Source: Maliibacterium massiliense (lineage in GTDB: Bacteria > Bacillota > Clostridia > Christensenellales > Maliibacteriaceae). Taken from it: a stretch of 64,000 nt of DNA. Positions within the stretch are counted from its first letter, which is position 1. Each line of letters begins with the position of its first letter. The position numbers and the translations under genes are program-made. The stretch lies in NCBI RefSeq assembly GCF_900604345.1, contig NZ_LR026983.1, forward strand, positions 2,294,001 to 2,358,000, in the 5' to 3' direction. The notes beneath the pieces are model-generated. The model did no database searches. It saw only the letters and a program-made list of their open reading frames with translations, and was not told the origin of the DNA. This document shows, in pieces, positions 1 to 8,041 of the stretch.

Positions 1-255
1 GGCAACAGACCGCTGGACATCGCTTCCTGTAAGGCTCCCTTGCGGGGATGCGTCATGGCTGTGATGACAAAATGACCAGAATAGGCGCGGATGGAAAGGA
101 TGATCCGTTTAAAAGCGATGCTGCGTGCGTGCAGGCCGCCTTTGGCGCTGTGCATAGTTATTGGGCAAGGAAGGGGTTTATTATGATACGCGGACTGGAT
201 CAGGCCTTCTAAAACACATATCCTTCGCAGAGAAATGTTTTAGGAGGCAAAACAC
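1..255. other. left-edge region, no confident gene
   Basis: No convincing gene is seen here. A minus-strand frame is open from an ATG at 154 to the window edge (51 codons) and reads reasonably protein-like. It lacks a Shine-Dalgarno sequence and cannot be judged without the sequence to the left. The last 15 bases hold the ribosome binding site AGGAGG (242-247) of the next gene. A weak promoter-like pair (TTGGGC at 161, TATGAT at 182) has a short 15-base spacer. Confidence 0.4.
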
Positions 256-912
256 ATGTACTTTGAAAAAATCGATAGGACCACCTGGCAGCGCGCGGAA
301 ATTTTTGCGCACTTTATCAAGGACGTCAAATGCGTGCTGTGCATCAACGCGGACGTGGACGTCACGGGCTTTGTGATGGCCCTCAAGGGGCGGGGCATGC
401 GCTTTTATCCCTCGTTTCTACATGTGGTGTCAGCCGCGGTCAACCGCCGCGCCGAGCTGCGCATGGGAAGGGACGCGCAGGGCAACGTGGGTTTCTGGCA
501 GTGTGTGTGGCCAAGCTACATAGATTTTCATCAGCAGGACGAGCAGTTCACACGCCTGGTGACGCCCTACGACGCGGATTTTTTCACATTTTACGCGCGT
601 GTGACGCGCGACCTTGCGCGGCATGACCAGGTGCGCGGCTTTGCATTGGCTGCGCGGCCCACAAACGTGTTTGACGTGTCCTGCCTGCCGTGGATACACT
701 ACAGAGCGTTTGATATGCACGTCTTTGACGAGGGTACGTACCTTGCGCCGGTGATCACCTGGGGCAGATACGCGCCGGACGCATCGGGCAGGCTGCAGCT
801 GCCGCTGACGCTGCAGGTGCATCACGCCTGCTGCGATGGGTACCATGTGGCGCGGTTCTTCCGCGATGTGGCGGAGGAAATGGAGCAATGCATCAGGCTG
901 CTGGAGGCATAA
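256..912 (+). CDS. chloramphenicol acetyltransferase-like protein
   Basis: 218 residues, the usual length of classical (type A) chloramphenicol acetyltransferases, trimeric cytosolic enzymes that move an acetyl group from acetyl-CoA to the drug. The C-terminal active-site signature QVHHACCDGYHVARF is present, with the catalytic His at about 190 and the structural Asp at 194; the family block around VSCLPW (141-146) is also recognisable. Just after it, positions that are Ser/Thr in true CATs read His and Ala (PWIHYRAF), so real chloramphenicol activity is uncertain; many CAT-fold proteins of gut Firmicutes have unknown substrates. The ATG at 256 follows AGGAGG at a good distance. The gene stands alone and is closed by a strong terminator. 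Confidence 0.85.
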   Translation: MYFEKIDRTTWQRAEIFAHFIKDVKCVLCINADVDVTGFVMALKGRGMRFYPSFLHVVSAAVNRRAELRMGRDAQGNVGFWQCVWPSYIDFHQQDEQFTRLVTPYDADFFTFYARVTRDLARHDQVRGFALAARPTNVFDVSCLPWIHYRAFDMHVFDEGTYLAPVITWGRYAPDASGRLQLPLTLQVHHACCDGYHVARFFRDVAEEMEQCIRLLEA

Positions 913-922
913 TGGAGCGATC

Positions 923-969
923 AAAAGCGGCGCTTGCGCGCGAAAATGCGCGGCAGGCGCCGCTTTTTT
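923..969 (+). terminator. intrinsic terminator after the CAT-like gene
   Basis: AAAAGCGGCGC (923-933) pairs with GCGCCGCTTTT (957-967). An inner CGCGC/GCGCG stem sits between the arms, and the T-run continues to 969. It ends the single-gene unit. Confidence 0.85.
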
Positions 970-1130
970 TGTATGTGCGTGCCCGTTTTGCCACCAGCTA
1001 ATCGCAGTTTTGCGTGTAAAAAACGCGGCAGTAAAAAATGCCATAGCGCATTTGCACTTGCGCGCCTATTATTTTGGCGTCTTTCTCACACAATAAGCGA
1101 GGTGAATAGAACGAAAGCGTGGAGGCTGGC

Positions 1131-2345
1131 ATGAGAAAAGGGCAGGGAAAAGTCAAAGAGAAGATGAAGCGGGGCAAATGGGGATTCATCGCGCTTATTG
1201 TCGCGGCGCTGGGCATCGCAGTGCCGCTTTTTGCGGGCGGTTCCCAGCAGAAGATTACGCACGTACAGACGGTGCAGGCCAAGCGGCAGGCCATCGTCAC
1301 TACGGTGCATGCAAGCGGTACCCTGCAGCCGCGCGCGACCGATACCCACAGCGCGCCCGCAGCGGGCGTGGTGGCGTCTGTTGACGTGCGCGCGGGCACG
1401 CGGGTCAAGCAGGGCCAGCTGCTGATGACGCTCTCCTCGCCGGAACTGGAGCGTGCCCTTGCGCAGGCGCAGGACGAGCTGGAGGTGGCCCGCCAGACGC
1501 TGGAAGCCTCCCGCCAGGCGCGCGCCAAGGCGCGGGTGCAGGAGGCCACGGCCATGGCGCAGCAGGGCGCTTACGCCTACAACGAGTATCGGGACGCAAT
1601 CGACGCCTACCAAAAGAGCCTGGGCGGCGCCACGTTTGTGTGGAGTGACCAGGCGCAAGGAGCCGCGCAGCGCGTCACGCGCGAGCAGCTTGAGGCGCAG
1701 GACGCGCTGGAGCAGAAGCAGCTGGATATGGCCCAAAGCAAGGTGGACGAACTGCGCGCCCAAAAGGAGCAGCTCACGGTGGTGGCGCAGAGCGACGGTG
1801 TGGTGGTGCAGTGCGACGTGCACAAGGGCGCGGCGGTAGCGCTGGGCGCGCCGCTAGCCACCATTGCGCGCACAGCGGATATGCAGGTGCAGGTATCCCT
1901 CAATGAGTACGCCTACAGCCAGGTGCAGGAGGGCATGGTTTGCACGCTTACGGGCACGGACCTGCGCACGCGCCAAGGCATGGTCACGGAGATCGGCAGC
2001 ATGATACACACCGTGGCAAACGCCGCGGGCGCGCAGAAATCCGGCGACGTGTGGATTGCGCTGGATGACTCGGACGGCCTGGTTGCAGGCGCATCGGTGG
2101 AGGTGGATATCGTGGTCAACGAGTCGCCCGTGGGCGATACCGTGCCGCTGGAGGCGCTGCAGGGCGACGAGACGGCTCCCTACGTCTTTGTGGCGCACGA
2201 GGAGCGCGCCTGTAAGCGGGAGGTTGTGATCGTGGCGCGCGACGGGCTGATGGCGCAGGTGGTGGGCCTCCAAGAGGGGGACTGCGTGATCAGCCCGGTG
2301 CCCGAGGGCCTCAAGGAGGGGGATCATGTCGTTGTTGATGCATGA
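1131..2345 (+). CDS. HlyD/MacA-type membrane fusion subunit of an ABC exporter
   Basis: About 404 residues. A basic N-terminus is followed by one membrane segment (about residues 15-32), then a lipoyl/barrel-sandwich half (around HASGTLQPRATDTHSAPAAG), a long Gln/Ala/Glu-rich coiled coil (about 95-220), the second barrel half and a C-terminal beta domain. This is the layout of MacA/YknX adaptor proteins, which couple a MacB-type ABC transporter to its extracytoplasmic substrate. I chose ATG 1131 (GGAGG at 1121-1125, 5 bases away) over the in-frame GTG at 1119. Its end overlaps the ATPase start by 20 bases, so the three genes 1131-4236 form one coupled operon. No outer-membrane partner is present, as expected for a Gram-positive YknXYZ-like system. 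The substrate is unknown. Confidence 0.88.
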   Translation: MRKGQGKVKEKMKRGKWGFIALIVAALGIAVPLFAGGSQQKITHVQTVQAKRQAIVTTVHASGTLQPRATDTHSAPAAGVVASVDVRAGTRVKQGQLLMTLSSPELERALAQAQDELEVARQTLEASRQARAKARVQEATAMAQQGAYAYNEYRDAIDAYQKSLGGATFVWSDQAQGAAQRVTREQLEAQDALEQKQLDMAQSKVDELRAQKEQLTVVAQSDGVVVQCDVHKGAAVALGAPLATIARTADMQVQVSLNEYAYSQVQEGMVCTLTGTDLRTRQGMVTEIGSMIHTVANAAGAQKSGDVWIALDDSDGLVAGASVEVDIVVNESPVGDTVPLEALQGDETAPYVFVAHEERACKREVVIVARDGLMAQVVGLQEGDCVISPVPEGLKEGDHVVVDA

Positions 2346-3045
2346 GGCGCCGCTTGCGCAGCAGGAGCCGGTGATTGCCATGCGGGACGTCTGTAAGAAT
2401 TACAGCGGGGATGTGCAGGCCCTTTACCACATCAATCTGGCGGTGTACGAGGGGGATTTTGTCGCGATCATGGGCCCATCCGGATCGGGCAAGTCCACGC
2501 TGCTCAACATCCTGGGCTGCCTGGATACGCCCTCCTCGGGGGCGTATTATATTGGGGGCGAGGACGTGCGCGCCTTCTCGCGCGACGCGCTGGCCCGCGT
2601 GCGCGCAAAGACCATTGGCTTCGTGTTTCAGTCCTTTAACTTATTGCCGCGTCTTACATCCCAGGAGAACGTGGAGCTGCCCCTCTACTACCAGGGCCTG
2701 CCGCGCGAGGCACGCCATGCGCGCGCGCGGGCGGCGCTTGCGCAGATGCGCCTGGAGCAGCGCGCCTCCCACGTGCCGGGGGAGCTCTCCGGCGGGCAGC
2801 GCCAGCGCGTGGCCATTGCGCGCGCGCTGGTCAACCGGCCCTCGCTGCTGCTTGCGGACGAACCGACGGGCAACCTGGACTCGCGCACGGGCGCGGAGAT
2901 CATGCAGGTGCTCTCCCAGCTCAATGCGCGGGGGGTGACCATCGTGCTCATCACCCATGAGCGGGAGATCGCCCAGTACGCCCGCACCCACTACACCATG
3001 CGCGACGGACGGCTGCACAGCGGCCTGTATGAAGGAAGGGGATAA
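2326..3045 (+). CDS. ABC transporter ATPase, MacB/LolD/YknY family
   Basis: 239 residues with all ABC motifs: Walker A GPSGSGKST (50-58), Q-loop in FVFQSFNLL (about 99-107), signature LSGGQRQR (154-161), Walker B LLLADEPTGNLD (174-185) and the switch His in LITHERE. The long TGNLDS stretch after Walker B is typical of the MacB/LolD/FtsE branch that powers mechanotransmission exporters rather than simple importers. The ATG at 2326 has AAGGAGGG at 2313-2320 and lies inside the end of the HlyD gene; the permease begins 3 bases after the stop. It energises export with the 3049-4236 permease. Confidence 0.95.
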   Translation: MSLLMHEAPLAQQEPVIAMRDVCKNYSGDVQALYHINLAVYEGDFVAIMGPSGSGKSTLLNILGCLDTPSSGAYYIGGEDVRAFSRDALARVRAKTIGFVFQSFNLLPRLTSQENVELPLYYQGLPREARHARARAALAQMRLEQRASHVPGELSGGQRQRVAIARALVNRPSLLLADEPTGNLDSRTGAEIMQVLSQLNARGVTIVLITHEREIAQYARTHYTMRDGRLHSGLYEGRG

Positions 3046-3048
3046 GCG

Positions 3049-4236
3049 ATGCGGCTGCGCGATTATTTTTCCATGTCCTTTTACAATCTCTCGCTCAACG
3101 CTGTGCGCTCCTTTTTGACGATGCTGGGCATCATCATCGGCACCGCGTCGCTCATCGCGGTCTCGAGCATCGGTCAGGGCGGCCAGGTGCGCATCCAAAG
3201 CGAGCTGAACAAATTTGGCATCGACGAAATCTACATCTACACCGAGACGGACGAGGCAGGCAACGCGCCCACCCTCACAAACGAGGATGTGGACTTCCTG
3301 CTGCAGCGCATTGACGCGCTGGAGGGGGGATATCCCATCATCACAAGCGGCGCAGAGATGGCCTACCGGGGGCGTATCATCGGCACGGCGCTTTTGGGTA
3401 CCACCGCGCAGTTTTACCGCATGGGCCACGTGGACCTGATCGAGGGGCGCTTTTTGTCGCCCTTTGATACCGCCGCCTCTGAGCCGGTGGCGGTGATCGG
3501 GCGGGACACGGCGCGCAGCCTCTTTGGCCAGGAGAGTGCCATTGGCAAATACGTCCAGATCGCTCAGCGCCCCTTCCGCGTTGTGGGGGTGTACAAACAG
3601 AACGGCTATGTGGCGGTGGACTCCAAAACGCAGGAGGCGTGCTACATACCGGTGGCGATGATGCAGCAGCTCTCCGGCTCCAAGCAGGTCAACCGCATCG
3701 TCATGTACACGCAGGATACCGACGCGCTGGTGGCGCTGGGCCACGAGGCGACGCGCAGCCTGCAGGCTAAGTACGGGCCTGCGCGCGGTACGTACGCCTC
3801 GGCCACGCTGGCCAAGGAGCTGGCCTTGGCCGACGAGGTGATGGGCATCTTTATGCTGGTGATGGGCGCGGTGGCGGCGCTCGCGCTGCTGGTGGGCGGC
3901 ATCGGGGTGATGAATATCATGCTCGTCTCGGTCAAGGAGCGCACGCGCGAGATCGGCATCCGCAAGGCACTGGGCGCACGCGACGGGCAGGTGCTGCTGC
4001 AGTTTCTGATAGAGGCCGCGATGCTCGCGCTGGTGGGTGGCGCGCTGGGCGTGGGCCTGGGCGCGGCGCTGGGGCTGATCGCGGCAAATATGATCGGCAT
4101 CCCCTACATTTGGATGGGCACGTCGGCTGTGCTGGCGGTGCTGTTTTGCACGGCAATCGGCCTGGTGTTCGGCGTTTATCCCGCCCGCAAGGCCGCCATG
4201 CTGGACCCTGTGGACGCGCTGCGGCAGGAGGCATAG
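3049..4236 (+). CDS. MacB/YknZ-type ABC transporter permease
   Basis: 395 residues with the MacB architecture: one membrane helix near the N-terminus (about 18-40), a large extracytoplasmic MacB_PCD-like domain (about 45-240), then three C-terminal helices forming the FtsX domain (about 265-380). The loop VKERTREIGIRKALGA (about 290-310) is the coupling helix typical of FtsX-like permeases. It works with the preceding ATPase and HlyD subunit, probably exporting a peptide, antibiotic or lipid-like molecule; the target cannot be read from sequence. The ATG follows GGAAGGGG closely. Confidence 0.92.
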   Translation: MRLRDYFSMSFYNLSLNAVRSFLTMLGIIIGTASLIAVSSIGQGGQVRIQSELNKFGIDEIYIYTETDEAGNAPTLTNEDVDFLLQRIDALEGGYPIITSGAEMAYRGRIIGTALLGTTAQFYRMGHVDLIEGRFLSPFDTAASEPVAVIGRDTARSLFGQESAIGKYVQIAQRPFRVVGVYKQNGYVAVDSKTQEACYIPVAMMQQLSGSKQVNRIVMYTQDTDALVALGHEATRSLQAKYGPARGTYASATLAKELALADEVMGIFMLVMGAVAALALLVGGIGVMNIMLVSVKERTREIGIRKALGARDGQVLLQFLIEAAMLALVGGALGVGLGAALGLIAANMIGIPYIWMGTSAVLAVLFCTAIGLVFGVYPARKAAMLDPVDALRQEA

Positions 4237-4299
4237 CGTGGACAGGGGCGCTTTTGGCGCAAATGTGCATGTCCCCAAGGGCGGCCGCATAGGATAATT

Positions 4300-4328
4300 T
4301 TGTCAATGCGTTTTGTTGATGGTATAAT
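4300..4328 (+). promoter_or_regulatory. sigma-A promoter for the S41 protease
   Basis: TTGTCA (4300-4305), a 17-base spacer and a perfect TATAAT (4323-4328), with TG at 4320-4321 giving an extended -10. It lies about 70 bases before the protease start. Confidence 0.8.
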
Positions 4329-4399
4329 CGATAGCATGCATATAAAACCCGCGGCGCGCTGCTTAAGATGCGCGGGAACGAAGCAATGGGGGCGAGTAA

Positions 4400-5632
4400 A
4401 TGAACGACTCTGCGCAGAACAAACGGCAAAAAAGGATGATCATCCTCTTGGTGGTGATGGTGGCCATCGCCTCCTCGCTGGGCACGCTGGTGGTCGGCAA
4501 CCTGATCGATCTGAGCCGCAACGACCGGGTGATGGTCCAGCGCAGCGACTACGACCGTTTGGTGCGCTACAAACGCCTCTTTGAGGTGGAGGATATCCTG
4601 AAAAACGACCATCTCTACGAGGCAGACGACCAGAAGCTGGTGGATTACGCGATCAAAGGCCTGGTTAGCGCCATGGACGACCGCTACAGCGCCTATATGA
4701 CGGCGGAGGAATACCGCATGGTGCAGCAGGACAACGAGGGCACCATGGCGGGCATCGGCATTTTGATGTCCATCGACGCCACGGACCAGCGCGCCACGGT
4801 GCTGCGGGTGTATCCCAACACGCCGGCGGCCGCTGCGGGCCTGCAAAAGGGCGATAAGCTGCTGGCAGCCGACGGCAAGGCGCTGGTGGAGATGGATATT
4901 AAGCAGGTGGCGGCAGAGCTGCGCGGGGAAGAGGGCAGCAAGGTCACCCTCTTGCTGCTGCGCAACGGCCAGGAGGTATCCGCTACCGTCACGCGCGCGA
5001 TGTACACCGCCACGCGTGTGGAGTATGCGATGCTGGAGAACAGCGTGGGCTACATCAGCGTCTCGGAGTTTACCGGCGATGTGGTGGAGGCCTACAACAA
5101 CGCCCTTGCCGATCTGCAGAACCAGGGCATGAAGGGCCTGATCGTGGATTTGCGCGACAACCCGGGCGGGTATTACGACGCGGTGTGCACCATGGTAGAC
5201 CAGCTGCTGCCCGAGGGCCCCATCGTATCGACCAAGGACCGGCACAACAGAGAGAGCGTCAAAAAATCGGACGCAAACGCGCTGGGCATCCCGCTGGTGG
5301 TTCTGGTCAACGGCAACAGCGCAAGCGCATCGGAGATATTCGCAGGCGCGGTGCAGGATTACGGCGTGGGTTCGCTGGTGGGCACCAAAACGTTCGGCAA
5401 GGGCCTGGTGCAGATCGATATCCCCTTTAAATCCGACGGCGCGGCGCTGAAATACACCTATGCTAAGTACTACACGCCCAAGGGGCGGGATATCAACGGC
5501 GTGGGCATCGACCCGGATGTGAACATCGATTTGCCCCAGGAACTGAAGGAAAATCCGGCCGCGCTGACGCGCGAAAACGATGTGCAGCTGCAAAAGGCGC
5601 TGGATATCCTCCGGCCCCAGGTCGCGGACTGA
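4400..5632 (+). CDS. S41 family C-terminal processing peptidase (CtpA/CtpB-like)
   Basis: 410 residues. An N-terminal signal anchor (about 13-34) places the enzyme outside the membrane. Then come an N-terminal helical part, a PDZ domain (about 110-200) that binds the C-terminus of substrates, and the S41 protease domain. The Ser/Lys dyad is visible: the Ser in GNSASASEIFAGAV and the Lys in GTKTFGKGLVQ. The family degrades or trims exported proteins; CtpB in Bacillus acts in sporulation signalling. The C-terminus lacks the extra peptidoglycan-binding domain seen in some Clostridia. It is transcribed alone from the promoter at 4300. Confidence 0.93.
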   Translation: MNDSAQNKRQKRMIILLVVMVAIASSLGTLVVGNLIDLSRNDRVMVQRSDYDRLVRYKRLFEVEDILKNDHLYEADDQKLVDYAIKGLVSAMDDRYSAYMTAEEYRMVQQDNEGTMAGIGILMSIDATDQRATVLRVYPNTPAAAAGLQKGDKLLAADGKALVEMDIKQVAAELRGEEGSKVTLLLLRNGQEVSATVTRAMYTATRVEYAMLENSVGYISVSEFTGDVVEAYNNALADLQNQGMKGLIVDLRDNPGGYYDAVCTMVDQLLPEGPIVSTKDRHNRESVKKSDANALGIPLVVLVNGNSASASEIFAGAVQDYGVGSLVGTKTFGKGLVQIDIPFKSDGAALKYTYAKYYTPKGRDINGVGIDPDVNIDLPQELKENPAALTRENDVQLQKALDILRPQVAD

Positions 5633-5666
5633 TCAAAAACAAAAACCGGATTATTTTCAGAACCTC

Positions 5667-5695
5667 TTTACTTGCCTTTTGCACTGGACTATAAT
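5667..5695 (+). promoter_or_regulatory. promoter of the TM1266-like unit
   Basis: TTTACT (5667-5672), a 17-base spacer and TATAAT (5690-5695). Transcription would begin near 5702, leaving about 200 bases of untranslated leader before the start codon at 5905. Confidence 0.7.
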
Positions 5696-5848
5696 GGAAG
5701 CACAGGCAAAACACAATCTGCGTCCAAGGTGGCTTGTTTCCGCGGGCAAGGAGAGGTTTGCAGAACAATCCGTACGTGCCTTTTTTGCAGTGGAGATGCG
5801 CGCTTGCTTCTTTTCCTTGGCAAAACGGGCGTGATGAATGCTATGCAG

Positions 5849-5904
5849 AAGCCCTCCCCTTGATGCGCGGCAATCGCTGCCAAACGCACAGGGGAGGGCT
5901 TTTT
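5849..5904 (+). promoter_or_regulatory. leader hairpin burying the Shine-Dalgarno of the TM1266-like gene
   Basis: AAGCCCTCCCCT (5849-5860) is perfectly complementary to AGGGGAGGGCTT (5890-5901). The loop can extend the structure through GGCA/TGCC and GCG/CGC pairs. The right arm contains the only ribosome binding site (GGGGAGGG, 5891-5898) of the next gene, and the stem is followed by TTTT and directly by ATG 5905. It therefore looks like both an intrinsic terminator and a site-sequestering stem. The 150-base leader upstream could hold a sensor that opens it. Confidence 0.7.
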
Positions 5905-6168
5905 ATGCCGCAACAGGAGCGCATCGGCGTGATCGGCATCATCGTGGAAAACCCCAGGGCATCGGCCGAGCAGGTCAACGCGCTGCTCTCGCAGTACGCG
6001 GGCATCATCGTGGGCCGCATGGGCGTGCCGTATCGGGCAAAGGCTTTATCCATCATCTCGCTGATCATCGACGGCACCACCGACGAGATCGGCGCGCTGT
6101 GCGGCAAGCTGGGCAACGTCCCCGGCGTGACGGCCAAGAGCGTGCTGGCGCCGCAGAGCAGAGCCTGA
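5905..6168 (+). CDS. TM1266-type small ACT-like putative regulator
   Basis: 87 residues, matching the family annotated as iron-only hydrogenase system putative regulator (TM1266). The pattern is a short beta-alpha-beta ACT/NikR-C-like fold starting RIGVIGIIVENP, a conserved GRMGVPYR block (about 38-45), and the C-terminal IGALCGKLGNVPGVTAKS. In other genomes it sits beside hydrogenase maturation genes hydE/F/G, which are absent here. Instead it is followed 28 bases later by an ECF-S-like membrane protein. The start lies at the foot of the hairpin 5849-5901. Its biochemical role is not established. Confidence 0.8.
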   Translation: MPQQERIGVIGIIVENPRASAEQVNALLSQYAGIIVGRMGVPYRAKALSIISLIIDGTTDEIGALCGKLGNVPGVTAKSVLAPQSRA

Positions 6169-6196
6169 CAATTACAGGTAAAGGGGAGGTATTTTT

Positions 6197-6736
6197 ATGG
6201 CAAACACAGAGAAAAAACAACTGTCCTCCACACAGTGGCTGGTGCGCACCGCGGTGATACTGGCGCTGGCGCTGCTGTTTCAGATGATCCGTTTCGTTAT
6301 CGGAAACGCGCCCTGGACGTCCTATCTGATCGGCACTCTGGTCAACCTGGCGCTGATTGTGGCGGTGTATCTTGTGGGCGGCTGGTCCGCAAGCGTGGTG
6401 GCGGTGCTCACGCCGGTTGTGGCGTACTTTCAGGGGCACGCCGTGCTGCCGCTGGTGCCCGCCGTCGCGCTGGGCAACCTGGCGCTGGTGTGGATCTTCG
6501 CCGCGTTTAAGAACAAAAACTGGGTGATCCCCATCCTTCCGGCGGCGGTTATCAAATTTCTGATCATTGCCGCGGGCATGGCGTTCTTTGTGGTGCCCCA
6601 GCCGCTGAACGCCGTCAAGATCGGCACCGTGGCATCCGCGCAGGTGGTGCAGGTGGTCACCGCCATTTTAGCCGGCGTGATCGCGCGCCCCATCGTCAAG
6701 GGCCTTGCGGGAGGCGGCGCCATCGAGCAGCGCTGA
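6197..6736 (+). CDS. membrane protein, probable ECF transporter S component
   Basis: 179 residues with five or six hydrophobic segments (about 15-35, 40-60, 62-80, 85-105, 115-135, 145-170) and a short polar N-terminus carrying MANTEKKQLSS. Length, helix pattern and the small Gly/Ala-rich helices fit the substrate-binding (S) subunits of energy-coupling factor vitamin importers; no motif fixes the vitamin. The ATPase and T subunits are not in this window, so it would have to share a module encoded elsewhere. RBS GGGGAGG (6182-6188). Probably cotranscribed with the TM1266-like gene and ended by the hairpin at 6751. Confidence 0.6.
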   Translation: MANTEKKQLSSTQWLVRTAVILALALLFQMIRFVIGNAPWTSYLIGTLVNLALIVAVYLVGGWSASVVAVLTPVVAYFQGHAVLPLVPAVALGNLALVWIFAAFKNKNWVIPILPAAVIKFLIIAAGMAFFVVPQPLNAVKIGTVASAQVVQVVTAILAGVIARPIVKGLAGGGAIEQR

Positions 6737-6750
6737 AACGCGCATAAGCA

Positions 6751-6784
6751 AAACGCGCGGGTGCAGTGCACCCGCGCGTTTTTT
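6751..6784. terminator. bidirectional terminator between convergent genes
   Basis: An almost perfect palindrome, AAACGCGCGGGTGCA joined to GTGCACCCGCGCGTT, followed by TTTTTT on the plus strand and preceded by an A-rich stretch for the minus strand. It separates the ECF-S-like gene from the convergent cysteine desulfurase. Confidence 0.9.
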
Positions 6785-6796
6785 CAGGAGACCGCG

Positions 6797-7948
6797 CTAC
6801 GCCTGCGGCGCCTGTTTGGCGATTTCGCGCAGCGCGTCAAGCAGCGCGTCGATATCATCCTGCGTATTGAAGATGGACATACTGGCGCGCACCGCGCCCT
6901 GCAAGGTGGTCTGCGTTAGCTGGTGTAGCAGGGGCGCGCAGTGGATACCCGCGCGCACGCAGATGCCATAGTCGCGGCTCAGGCTGTCGGCCACCTGTTC
7001 GCTGGTCAATGCCCCGATGTTGAAGGCCACCACGCCGGTGCGGTAGCGCTCATGCTCGGGAGAGTAGATGGTGCAGCCCTGCAGCTGCAGCAGCCCATCG
7101 ATCAGGCGGTTTGCCAGGCCGCGCTCGTGCGCGGCGATGGCCTGGGGCGTGCGCTCCAGCACGGTTTCAATGCCCGCGAGCAGTCCCGCGATGCCGTGGG
7201 CGTTGAGGGTGCCGCTCTCCAGGCGCTCGGGCATCTCCGCGGGCTGCTGCACGCTGAAAGACTGCACGCCCGTGCCCCCCTGCCTAGAGGGTGCAAGCGC
7301 GATGCCTGGCCGCACGTACAGGCCGCCGGTGCCCTGCGGGCCGTAGAGCCCTTTATGGCCGGGGAAGGCAAGCAGGTCAATCGGCGTTTTGGCAAGATCA
7401 ATCGCCTGGCTGCCTGCCGACTGCGCCGCGTCTACCAGCAGGGGCACGCCGCGCGCGCGGCACAGCTCGGCCACCTGTTCGATGGGCTGCAGCGCGCCTG
7501 TGACGTTGGATACGTGCGTCATCACCACAAGGGCAGTGTTGGGCGTGATGGCGTCCGCCATGCGCTGGGCGCTGACCACCCCGCTCTGCTCGGGCGGCAC
7601 CACACTCAGGCGCGTGCGGCGGGTACTCTGCAGGGCGTAGAGGGGACGCAGCACGGAGTTATGCTCCAGGCTGGTGGTCACCACGTGCGCGTCGGGCGGC
7701 AGGATGCCGCGTATGGCAGTGTTGAGCGCATCGGTGGTGTTGTAGCCGAACACAAAGCGCTCGGGCGTATCCACGCCAAAGAGGGTGCAGAGCGCCTGCC
7801 GTGCGCGCGCCACCACGCGCCCCGCCTCCAGCGCCAGGTCGTGGCCCGCGCGCCCGGGGTTGCCCACAGAGCAGAGCGCGTGCTGCACCGCGTCGACCAC
7901 GGACGCCGGCTTGGGGAAGGTGGTGGCGGCGTTATCCAGATATATCAT
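6797..7948 (-). CDS. cysteine desulfurase family PLP enzyme (class V aminotransferase)
   Basis: 383 residues of the fold-type I PLP family. It starts MIYLDNAATTFPKP, the phosphate-cup motif HNSV lies at about 117-120, the PLP-aspartate is in LLVDAAQSAG, and the Schiff-base lysine is in FPGHKGLYGPQGTGG. A Cys on the C-terminal loop (RAGIHCAPLLH) is in place to take the persulfide. The sequence resembles the cysteine desulfurase subgroup seen in Clostridia beside DUF3343 proteins rather than NifS/IscS of the isc operon. It removes sulfur (or selenium) from cysteine/selenocysteine and passes it on. It is divergent from the DUF3343 gene at 8042 with only about 90 bases between. Confidence 0.92.
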   Translation of the reverse strand: MIYLDNAATTFPKPASVVDAVQHALCSVGNPGRAGHDLALEAGRVVARARQALCTLFGVDTPERFVFGYNTTDALNTAIRGILPPDAHVVTTSLEHNSVLRPLYALQSTRRTRLSVVPPEQSGVVSAQRMADAITPNTALVVMTHVSNVTGALQPIEQVAELCRARGVPLLVDAAQSAGSQAIDLAKTPIDLLAFPGHKGLYGPQGTGGLYVRPGIALAPSRQGGTGVQSFSVQQPAEMPERLESGTLNAHGIAGLLAGIETVLERTPQAIAAHERGLANRLIDGLLQLQGCTIYSPEHERYRTGVVAFNIGALTSEQVADSLSRDYGICVRAGIHCAPLLHQLTQTTLQGAVRASMSIFNTQDDIDALLDALREIAKQAPQA

Positions 7949-7971
7949 GCAAAAATTCCTCCCATCACATT

Positions 7972-8000
7972 TTGCCTTTCGCTGTAATATAGTGTATTAT
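7972..8000 (+). promoter_or_regulatory. promoter of the DUF3343-nth unit
   Basis: TTGCCT (7972-7977), a 17-base spacer and TATTAT (7995-8000), placed in the divergent gap 42 bases before the DUF3343 start. Confidence 0.55.
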
Positions 8001-8041
8001 CAACGGTGGAAAGGCATGCCGTTGTGAAAGAGGTAAAAGCA

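Noticed and set aside
1..154. Open minus-strand frame from ATG 154 running off the left edge
   Set aside because: It reads like a protein for 51 codons, but there is no ribosome binding site and the rest lies outside the window; too little to call.
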